Source: an uncultured Sulfitobacter sp.
Lineage (GTDB): Bacteria > Pseudomonadota > Alphaproteobacteria > Rhodobacterales > Rhodobacteraceae
Assembly: GCA_905182645.1 (NCBI GenBank)
Contig: CAJJCJ010000006.1
Coordinates: 369,008-433,007 of the forward strand
Length of the DNA: 64,000 bases
Reading direction: 5' to 3'
In this document: positions 31,901 to 39,995 of the stretch, piece by piece
How the letters are laid out: every line of letters begins with the position of its first letter
Position numbering within the stretch: position 1 is the first letter of the stretch
Made by a program: the position numbers and the translations under genes
The notes under the pieces: generated by a model
The model's database searches: none
What the model was told of the DNA's origin: nothing
The model's input: the letters and a program-made list of their open reading frames with translations, nothing else

Positions 31901-33500
31901 GGCTGAAATTCTGGCGAAAGAAATGCGACAGCGGGCGATAAATCTTAGACAATACCGCGCTCGGCGTGTCATCACCCATCGACGCGATCATTTCCTTGCC
32001 GTCCTCGGCCATTGGGGCCAGCACCTGCTCCAATTCTTCAACCGAATACCCAGCCGCTATTTGCCTCTTGCGCAGATCGGCACCGTCAAACACCGCGTGT
32101 TCGGGTACATCGCGCAACATGCCCGAAAGATCGACGACCTTTTCGACCCACGCGCCAAACGGCTGGGCCGCGGCCAACTTATCCTTCAATTCTTCGTCGT
32201 GGTACAAACGGCCTTCAACCATGTCGACAGCAATCATCTGCCCCGGTCCAAGCGCACCTTTTTCAACGACAGTCGCCTCGTCAATCGGCACCATACCGAC
32301 CTCGGACCCAGCAACCAACAGGCCATCACCCGTCACGACATAACGCAGCGGACGTAGACCACTGCGGTCCAATCCACCACAGACCCAGCGCCCATCGGTC
32401 ATCGCCAGCGCAGCAGGCCCATCCCAAGGTTCCATTACCGCGTTGCAATAGCCGTACATGTCTTGCCAAGGCTTCTTCATCTCAATCGCTTGCTGCGACC
32501 ACGCCTCTGGAACCATCATGGTTTTCGCCATTGGGGCGTTACGGCCAGCACGGACCAAAACCTCAAAAACAGAGTCTAACGCCGACGAATCCGACGCACC
32601 TGCGGGAATAATCGGCTTAATATCTTCGGCTTTGTCACCAAACGCGGATGACGCCATGCGGATCTCGTGTGACCGCATCCAGTTGACGTTACCTTTTAGT
32701 GTGTTGATCTCACCGTTGTGGGCCAACATGCGAAATGGCTGGGCAAGCGACCACTGCGGAAACGTGTTTGTTGAATACCGCTGGTGGTAAATCGCAAACG
32801 CAGACTCAAACCGCGCATCCATCAGATCTGGGTAAAATTCAGCAACCTGTTCAGCCAGCATCATGCCTTTATAAATGATCGACCGGCAGGACATGGAACA
32901 GAAATAAAAGCCCGTGACCATTGCGGCAGCTTTTTCGATCCGACGACGAATGATGTACAATTCGCGCTCGAACTGCTCCTCATCGACACCCTTTTCGTTG
33001 CGGATCAATATCTGCTCAATCTCGGGGCGGGTGGCGTTGGCTTTGTCACCCAGCACGGAATTATCGACAGGCACATGGCGCCAACCGTAAATATAGTGAC
33101 CCATCCGAAGCACTTCGGATTCAACAATTGTGCGGCAGCGTTCTTGCGCGCCAAAATCGGTACGGGGCAGGAACACCTGTCCAACAGCGATCAGCTTATT
33201 ATCTGGCTCGTGACCAGTACGGCGAATTTGATCTTGGAAAAACGCCACTGGGATCTGCACGTGTATACCCGCGCCATCACCCGTCTTGCCGTCAGCGTCC
33301 ACAGCACCACGGTGCCAAACAGCCTTCAGCGCGTTAATGCCTTTTTCAACGACATCACGCGACGGGGTGCCATCAATCGCAACAACGAGGCCGACACCGC
33401 AAGAGCTATGCTCTTCCTCATGGGCATAAAGCCCATTCTCGGCCATCCAATTGCGCTTTGCCTCTTCAGCAGCGACCCAAGTTTCATCATAAATTGTCAT
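28977..33500 (-). CDS. gltB: Glutamate synthase large subunit
   Basis: 1507-aa ORF; [91 protein letters not shown]. Confidence 0.97.
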   Translation of the reverse strand: [1507 protein letters not shown]

Positions 33501-33916
33501 GGCATTTCTCCTTCTGAGATACCGAAATACGCGAGCGTCTCGGCCTCGGTCATTCGCTTGTGATCACCCATATAGGCAAAGCCATCCGGTTTCTGATCGA
33601 CGTAATATTCAATGTTCAATGTCTTGCCAGCGGCGTTATCAAACAGCCCAACAGCAAGCCCATACGACCCATCGTGATTGGCTCTATAAAACAACGCGGA
33701 CCCGCAATTGTCGCACCATCCGCGCGTCGCCCATTTTGAACTGGCAATCGTTTTGACCGGCCCGCTAAATGTGACATCGGCCGCAACGCCATGCACAGCC
33801 ACAAATGCGCTACCAGCCCAACGGCGGCACATCTCACAATGACAAGCGTTCATGCGGTCGGTCAATTTTGCAACCTCGACCGTAACGTCGCCGCACATAC
33901 AACGACCGCTAATCAT
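33497..33916 (-). CDS. GFA (glutathione-dependent formaldehyde-activating-like) family protein
   Basis: MISGRCMCGDVTVEVAKLTDRMNACHCEMCRRWAGSAFVAVHG...RGWCDNCGSALFYR; conserved Cys pairs. Start possibly 33964. Confidence 0.85.
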   Translation of the reverse strand: MISGRCMCGDVTVEVAKLTDRMNACHCEMCRRWAGSAFVAVHGVAADVTFSGPVKTIASSKWATRGWCDNCGSALFYRANHDGSYGLAVGLFDNAAGKTLNIEYYVDQKPDGFAYMGDHKRMTEAETLAYFGISEGEMP

Positions 33917-33941
33917 TGGGTGATCCGTGTCAATTTGCGCG

Positions 33942-34607
33942 TCATCCGGCAAACCGCGATTCAATTACGCCGCATTCGAATTTTGGACGCTCGGAAAAGA
34001 AGCCCTGTTGGCCGGGATAGATAAACTCGACTGGCGACAGATCAATGATGTCATCTGGCGTCGCAGCATCCCAGCCTTCGCCAAAGAAAAACATGCGGTG
34101 CTTTGCGCTGATATACTGGCGACCAGCGCTATCATCGATTTCAGTGCCATCCATCAAAAAGGTCTTACCTTCAAATTCGGTTTGCAAAAGCGGCTCACCG
34201 TCGATGATGACTTCCAGACCCGTCAGCGCGTCATAACCAACATTGCGTTCGGAATTTCCTGGTTTGTTTATCATAAATTCCCATGTATCGATGCCATTCT
34301 TCAAAAGCTCGGTTACGGATGACGGATCAGGTGCAGGTTGCTCAAGCGTTTCGGTGCCGGACGGTTTAAATGCCTCGACCCACTGGAATTCGCGGTCGAC
34401 ATGCTGGACGGAAAACAGACCACTTTCGCCGATCAGCGCGATCCACTTGTCGCCCTCCTGATCGGCCTCGCATTGCCAAACGTTAACCATGACACAACCG
34501 CGCTGCTGAACAGTCATGACACCTTCACAGCCATCAGGGATTGATAAAGTTTGTGCAGACACCATAACGGGGGCCATAATCAGGGCAGCGGTCAGACGTT
34601 TAAACAT
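33942..34607 (-). CDS. Hypothetical secreted protein
   Basis: Signal peptide MFKRLTAALIMAPVMVSAQT, 221 aa, located between gltB and gltD. Confidence 0.65.
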   Translation of the reverse strand: MFKRLTAALIMAPVMVSAQTLSIPDGCEGVMTVQQRGCVMVNVWQCEADQEGDKWIALIGESGLFSVQHVDREFQWVEAFKPSGTETLEQPAPDPSSVTELLKNGIDTWEFMINKPGNSERNVGYDALTGLEVIIDGEPLLQTEFEGKTFLMDGTEIDDSAGRQYISAKHRMFFFGEGWDAATPDDIIDLSPVEFIYPGQQGFFSERPKFECGVIESRFAG

Positions 34608-34703
34608 TCGTAACTCTCCACGTCAGGGTCGTTGACCCATTAAGGTTTCTGATTGGCTGCAAACGGCATATGGAAAACTTATGCCGGACTTATACAAATA
34701 TTA

Positions 34704-36137
34704 TCACTCTGCGGCGACAACTGCAGATTGGTTAAGATAACCAAGGATCGCCTCGGCAGCATCGCGCCCGTCCTTGATCGCCCAAACAACAAGCGACGCA
34801 CCACGCACGATATCACCAGCGGCATAGACCCCTTCAAGGCTGGTTTGGCCGGTCGTAAACTCGGCTTTCACAGTGCCCCAACGGGTAACTTCCAGACCTT
34901 CAACACCCCAAAGGGCTGGCAAGTCTTCGGGCTCAAACCCAAGCGCTTGGATCACGATGTCAGCGTCTTCGACATAGTCAGCGCCTTCAATCAATTCAGG
35001 CATTTGACGACCAGTTGAATCCGGCGCGCCAAGGCGCATTTTTTGCACATTCACGCCAGTGACCGCATCGCCTTCGAACCCAGCAGGGGCAGACAGCCAG
35101 ACAAATTCGACGCCTTCTTCTTCGGCGTTCTGAACCTCGCGCTGCGACCCCGGCATGTTGACCTTGTCGCGGCGATACAGACACTTCACACTTTCTGCGC
35201 CCTGCCGAATTGCCGTGCGAACACAGTCCATCGCAGTGTCGCCACCACCGATTACAACGACACGTTTTCCAGCGGCGTTCAACTCACCAGACTCGAACTC
35301 TTCAACCACATCGCCAAACGATTTACGGTTGCTTGCGGTCAAGTAATCAATCGCACGCACGATCCCGTCGGCGTCGTTGCCAACAAGGTCCAGCTCCCGT
35401 GTTTTATAGACGCCCGTGGCGATCAAAACCGCGTCGTGCTTGCCACGAATTGCGTCAAACGACAGGTCTTCACCCACGTTGCAATTCAACGAAAACTGGA
35501 CGCCGCCTTCGGTCAATTGATCCATGCGCTGCATGACAATATCTTTTTCAAGCTTAAATCCGGGGATGCCATATGTCATCAAACCACCCCCGCGATCATA
35601 GCGATCATAAACAGTAACCTGCACACCTTGACGGCGCAGCATGTCGGCAGCAGCAAGGCCACCCGGACCGGCACCAATGATGCCAACACTCTCTGCGCGC
35701 TCGGTGTGGGGACGGATGGCAGGCACCCAACCCTCGGCGAACGCAGTGTCTGTGATGTACTTTTCAACGGCGCCGATCGTAACCGTACCGTGACCGGATG
35801 TCTCAATCACACAGTTGCCTTCGCACAGGCGATCCTGCGGGCAAATGCGACCACAAATCTCGGGGAACGTGTTGGTCGATTGGCTAATCTCGTAGGCTTC
35901 GCGCAGACGACCCTCGGCGGTCAGGCGCAGCCAATCGGGGATGTTGTTGTGCAATGGACAATGGGTCTGGCAATACGGCACGCCGCACTGGCTACACCGG
36001 CTCGATTGCTCGGCGGATTTGTCGGATGCGTACTGCGCATAAATCTCGTCGAAATCTTGCTTGCGTAGGTTCGGAACACGCTTGTCGGGCATGTCACGAT
36101 TAACATCGGTAAACTTCAACATCTTCTGACCAGCCAT
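34704..36137 (-). CDS. gltD: Glutamate synthase small subunit
   Basis: CSQCGVPYCQTHCPLHNNIPDWLRL, GRICPQDRLCEGNCVIE, GIIGAGPGGLAAADMLRRQGVQVTVYDRYDRGGGLMTYGIPGFKLEK. Confidence 0.96.
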   Translation of the reverse strand: MAGQKMLKFTDVNRDMPDKRVPNLRKQDFDEIYAQYASDKSAEQSSRCSQCGVPYCQTHCPLHNNIPDWLRLTAEGRLREAYEISQSTNTFPEICGRICPQDRLCEGNCVIETSGHGTVTIGAVEKYITDTAFAEGWVPAIRPHTERAESVGIIGAGPGGLAAADMLRRQGVQVTVYDRYDRGGGLMTYGIPGFKLEKDIVMQRMDQLTEGGVQFSLNCNVGEDLSFDAIRGKHDAVLIATGVYKTRELDLVGNDADGIVRAIDYLTASNRKSFGDVVEEFESGELNAAGKRVVVIGGGDTAMDCVRTAIRQGAESVKCLYRRDKVNMPGSQREVQNAEEEGVEFVWLSAPAGFEGDAVTGVNVQKMRLGAPDSTGRQMPELIEGADYVEDADIVIQALGFEPEDLPALWGVEGLEVTRWGTVKAEFTTGQTSLEGVYAAGDIVRGASLVVWAIKDGRDAAEAILGYLNQSAVVAAE

Positions 36138-36295
36138 TGACCCGTCCTCGCTCTAAATTCTCTTATTGGGTTTTAGAGCGCAACGGTAGGAATGAAAAGG
36201 CAGCAGTACTGACCTATTTGTTGAATTTTCTCGAAGGCCATCAAATAATTGAGCGAATATTACTTAATAAAGGTAAGGATAGTTTCCCTATTATC

Positions 36296-37096
36296 CTAGA
36301 ATCCCAGTAAAAGCGCAGTAGTCGCAACCAAGCCGACCACGATTCGCCACCAGCCAAAGAACGCATACCCATGCGAGCTGACGTAATTCAGCACCCAACG
36401 CACCACGAGCAACGCGGTAACGAACGCAGCAATTAGCCCCGAGGCGATCTCACCTAATGCGGTAAAGTCCAAAACATCGCGGTTCTTCATCAAGTCATAG
36501 CCAAACACACCGAACATCATCGGGATCGACAAAAAGAACGAAAACTCCGCCGCCGCACGTTTACTGACACCCAACAAAAGCGCCCCCACAATCGTAGACC
36601 CAGACCGCGATGTACCTGGGATCAGCGATAGGCACTGGAACAACCCAATGCCCAACGCAGTCTTCAACGGCAGGCGCATCGGATCGCCATACACTTCGGT
36701 CAATTCCAACCGATCCACGAGCAGCAAAATCACGCCACCAATGACCAGCATCATAGCAATCAACATCGGCGTTTCAAACAGTACAGTCTTGATCAGGTCA
36801 TGCATCAACACACCCAGCAAAACCGCAGGGATCGCCGCAATTACAATAGATGCGATAAAACGCCGCGACGCAGGGTCAGACGGCGCCGAGACAACAGCCC
36901 CCCAAAGCCGCGAGAAATACAAAACTACCAGCGCCAGAACCGCACCAACCTGGATCACAACTTCAAACGTATTGCCCGCACTATCGAACCCAAGGAAATG
37001 CCCTACCAGCAGTAAATGCCCCGTGGATGACACCGGAATAAACTCCGTCAGCCCCTCTAGAATTCCCAGAAGAACGGCGATGATCGTCGTGTCCAT
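36296..37096 (-). CDS. uppP: Undecaprenyl-diphosphatase
   Basis: LLGILEGLTEFIPVSSTGHLLLVGHFLGF; LIPGTSRSGSTIVGALLLGVSKRAAAEFSFFLSIP. Confidence 0.95.
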   Translation of the reverse strand: MDTTIIAVLLGILEGLTEFIPVSSTGHLLLVGHFLGFDSAGNTFEVVIQVGAVLALVVLYFSRLWGAVVSAPSDPASRRFIASIVIAAIPAVLLGVLMHDLIKTVLFETPMLIAMMLVIGGVILLLVDRLELTEVYGDPMRLPLKTALGIGLFQCLSLIPGTSRSGSTIVGALLLGVSKRAAAEFSFFLSIPMMFGVFGYDLMKNRDVLDFTALGEIASGLIAAFVTALLVVRWVLNYVSSHGYAFFGWWRIVVGLVATTALLLGF

Positions 37097-37099
37097 GAT

Positions 37100-38083
37100 T
37101 TAAGAGTTCCGCAGGTTCTTAGCGGATTCTTTGATCGCGTCATATTGACCAGACGGGCGGAACCGCCACAAGTAATCAGGCAAAACAACAGCCAGCGACG
37201 TCGGACGAATGCCCAGCGCATCAAAGCCACGCGCACAATCGGCAACGACGTTATCAACCGCTAGGTTCAAAACCTGATCCTTGGTAATTGGTGCTTTGAA
37301 AATACCCAGCGTGCAAACAGAGGCGACCTTGAATCCCCAAGCCATAATCTTGGCAGCAAAGAATGGGATGTTCAGAACCAGACGACGGCGGCGCACGACA
37401 CCCAGCATGGTCTGCATATGATCACGGAACGATGCGACATCAGGACCGCCCAGTTCATAAACGCCCGCATCTGCGTGACCCAACACACCCTGCACAGCAG
37501 CGGCAGCAACGTCATCCACATACACCGGCTGGAACATCGTATCAGCGCCAACAACAGGTAGGATTGGACCAAAGCGACTCATGCCAGCAAAGCGGTTAAA
37601 GAATTCATCTTCTGCACCGAACACAACAGACGGACGCAAGATCACAGCGTTTGGCATATGCGCCAGAACGCCCGCTTCACCAGCGGCCTTTGTCTTAGCG
37701 TATTCACTGTCGGCATCCACATCGGCACCAATGGCGGAAATATGCACCATACGGCCAACGCCCGCGACAGCAGCCAAACGGGCAACGCGCTCAGCACCCT
37801 CGGCCTGCACCGCATCAAATGTATTGCGGCCACGTTCAGCCAAAACACCCACGCAGTTCACAACCGCATCGGCACCGCCCATGACGGACGCGACAGACGC
37901 ATCATCACGAATATTGCAGAACACAGGCTCGACCTGACCCACAGCACCATAAGGGCGCACAAACGTCGCCTCGTTATGATTGCGGACAGCGACACGCACT
38001 CGCCAGCCTTCTTTGGCCATGCGGCGGGCAATATAGCGACCGACAAAACCGGATCCGCCGAAAATGGTAACAAGCTTGGTCAT
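37100..38083 (-). CDS. Complex I NDUFA9-subunit-like NAD(P)-binding protein
   Basis: MTKLVTIFGGSGFVGRYIARRMAKEGWRVRVAVRNHNEA...VHISAIGADVDADSEYAKTKAAGE. Confidence 0.85.
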   Translation of the reverse strand: MTKLVTIFGGSGFVGRYIARRMAKEGWRVRVAVRNHNEATFVRPYGAVGQVEPVFCNIRDDASVASVMGGADAVVNCVGVLAERGRNTFDAVQAEGAERVARLAAVAGVGRMVHISAIGADVDADSEYAKTKAAGEAGVLAHMPNAVILRPSVVFGAEDEFFNRFAGMSRFGPILPVVGADTMFQPVYVDDVAAAAVQGVLGHADAGVYELGGPDVASFRDHMQTMLGVVRRRRLVLNIPFFAAKIMAWGFKVASVCTLGIFKAPITKDQVLNLAVDNVVADCARGFDALGIRPTSLAVVLPDYLWRFRPSGQYDAIKESAKNLRNS

Positions 38084-38274
38084 GACATCTGGCCTCTGTG
38101 CAAAGTTGCCACGAGTTTACCGCCCCAAACCCCATCAGACAAGGCGCAACGTCTCATTCATCTAACCCTAATTACATCAACCAGAGGTTACCACGCTATC
38201 GTCCTGCAAAAACGCCTCCGAATCGCGTTGACAGCACACCAACCCCGCCCTAAACGAACTTTACGTAATCTGTT

Positions 38275-38360
38275 GCCCAGATGGCGGAATGGTAGACGCG
38301 CTAGCTTCAGGTGCTAGTACTCGCAAGGGTGTGGAGGTTCGAGTCCTCTTCTGGGCACCA
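38275..38360 (+). tRNA. tRNA-Leu (anticodon CAG)
   Basis: GCCCAGATGGCGGAATGGTAGACGCGCTAGCTTCAGGTGCTAGTACTCGCAAGGGTGTGGAGGTTCGAGTCCTCTTCTGGGCACCA; acceptor stem GCCCAGA/TCTGGGC, CTAGC-TTCAGGT-GCTAG anticodon arm, GGTTCGAGTCC T-arm. Confidence 0.95.
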
Positions 38361-38416
38361 AAATCTCTCGTAAATTACCAATAAACCAAGCAAATACAGT
38401 GGTATAGCTTCTCACA

Positions 38417-38452
38417 GGACCACTTTTGGGACCGCTTTCGGGACCGCTTTGT
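38417..38452 (+). repeat. Three tandem 12-bp units between tRNA-Leu and integrase
   Basis: GGACCACTTTTG / GGACCGCTTTCG / GGACCGCTTTGT, exact 12-bp register. Confidence 0.7.
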
Positions 38453-38532
38453 CAGGTTCGGGACTAAAATAGTCAGTCCTGAGAGGCTCTTTTGACTTGA
38501 ACTGGGGCACGCTAGGCGCAAACCTAACAACC

Positions 38533-39975
38533 ATGAGTGATGATGTGCCCCTACAACTCCCCCGCTATGTTTTTCGCCGGAGCAACGGCAGCTTTCGCTA
38601 TAAGAGGAACGTTCCAGAGCGCCTTAGACCCCTCATTGGAAAGGCCACCCTGTATCGCCAGCTCGGGGACAGCTACCGAGAGGCCATGCAGGCCCTGCCC
38701 CTGGTGCATGCCAGAATCGAAGCCTTGCTGAACGATGAGGCCGACAAGTCAGCCAGAGAACGCAGCTTAGAGATAATCCGTGGAGCGCTGGGCGATGAGG
38801 TCGCCGAGATGGTGCTGGCCGAGACTGTCCCTGAGTACTCTCCTATTGAGGATGCCCTGAATGAGCTGGGTAAAGACCTGCACAAACAAAAGATGCCAAC
38901 AGAAGTGGTCCAGCAGGTCTATACCGGCAAGCTGAAGCCTGACGTCCTGACCCTCGGCATGACCCTCGACCAGTATGAGGCCTACAAGTCAGACACCCCT
39001 AAGGCTGCCAGGGAGATTGGACAGCGGGTAGAACGGTTGCGCACAGACATGAAGAGCGTCTTCGGCAAGCAGAGGCTGAAGTACACGCCCCTGACAGACA
39101 TCACGAGACAGGATGCCAATGACCTGCGGGACCACTTGCTGAGCAGGGTCTCAGCCAACAGCGCCGTGAGAATGCTTGGTGTTGTGCGGACAGCCATCAA
39201 CCATGTGATTGTTGAGCACTCCCTGACCATCCCCAACGTCTTCACCAACCTCAAGATAAAGGGAGCTGGTGCTACAAAGCACGACAGGCTTCCCCTGAGT
39301 GATGACCAGGTGGTCACCCTAGAGACCGCCTTCTCAAGTGATGACACGGCTTGGGCCCTGTATGTCACCTTGCGTGATACTGGTGCGAGGGTCTCCGAAG
39401 TATCAGGCCTGAGGGTCAAAGACTGTGACCTAGGGCAACAGTGTCTCCATCTGACAGCCACCCCTTGGAGAAGCCTCAAGACCAACAACTCGGAGCGCTC
39501 TGTGCCACTCTCGCATACTGCTGCCGCAGCCCTGGCAAAGCTGGCCCAAGGTAAGGACCCGGAGGCACCCCTGTTTCCAAACTATGCCAAGGACCGAGGC
39601 GCTGACAGTTGCTCCGCCATGCTGATGAAGCGCCTTCGCTCAGTCATCACAGACAAGAAGCTGACAATGCACTCCCTGCGCCACCGCATGAAGGACAAGC
39701 TGAGAAACACCGGCTGTCCTGAGGCCATCTCCCTGGCCATCCTCGGGCACAGCACCAACACAGTGGCTGCCAACTATGGCTCAGGCTATGCCTTGGAGGT
39801 CATGCGGGAGCATTGGAGCGGGTCTGGGAGGAGTGATGGTGGAGTGGCGAGTGGTGGGTCTGAGCGGACCTTCGACCAAAGCGCAGCGAACGGCAGGAAA
39901 GAGCCCATTCTTACCGATGCTGCACGACGCACGCATGACCGTAAATCGCACAAATCTGCCGTTCGCAGTTCTTAG
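38533..39975 (+). CDS. Tyrosine-type site-specific recombinase/integrase (C-terminus probably extended by a 1-nt frameshift)
   Basis: DUF6538-like N-terminus PRYVFRRSNGSFRYKRNVPERLRPLIGK; catalytic signature DTGARVSEVSGLRVKD...HSLRHRMKDKLRNTG...AILGHSTNTVAANYGSGYALEVMREH. Start at 38533. Confidence 0.88.
   Translation: MSDDVPLQLPRYVFRRSNGSFRYKRNVPERLRPLIGKATLYRQLGDSYREAMQALPLVHARIEALLNDEADKSARERSLEIIRGALGDEVAEMVLAETVPEYSPIEDALNELGKDLHKQKMPTEVVQQVYTGKLKPDVLTLGMTLDQYEAYKSDTPKAAREIGQRVERLRTDMKSVFGKQRLKYTPLTDITRQDANDLRDHLLSRVSANSAVRMLGVVRTAINHVIVEHSLTIPNVFTNLKIKGAGATKHDRLPLSDDQVVTLETAFSSDDTAWALYVTLRDTGARVSEVSGLRVKDCDLGQQCLHLTATPWRSLKTNNSERSVPLSHTAAAALAKLAQGKDPEAPLFPNYAKDRGADSCSAMLMKRLRSVITDKKLTMHSLRHRMKDKLRNTGCPEAISLAILGHSTNTVAANYGSGYALEVMREHWSGSGRSDGGVASGGSERTFDQSAANGRKEPILTDAARRTHDRKSHKSAVRSS
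39746..39829 (+). repeat. Direct repeat copy 1: integrase 3' end
   Basis: GGCACAGCACCAACACAGTGGCTGCCAACTATGGCTCAGG...CATGCGGGAGCATTGGAGCGGGT, near-identical to 52940-53025. Confidence 0.85.
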
Positions 39976-39995
39976 CATGGAAATAGTATGAGCCG

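Noticed and set aside
35043-36068. 341-aa plus-strand ORF opposite gltD
   Set aside because: Complete antisense overlap with gltD, no recognisable domain; shadow ORF.
36270-36295. Terminator hairpin downstream of uppP
   Set aside because: GGATA/TATCC stem is only 5 bp with a long AT-containing loop and no clear T-tract; too weak to call.
38341-38360. attL/attR pair from the tRNA-Leu 3' end
   Set aside because: I did not notice a second copy of GAGTCCTCTTCTGGGCACCA inside the window; the partner site may lie beyond the right edge, so no att pair is claimed.
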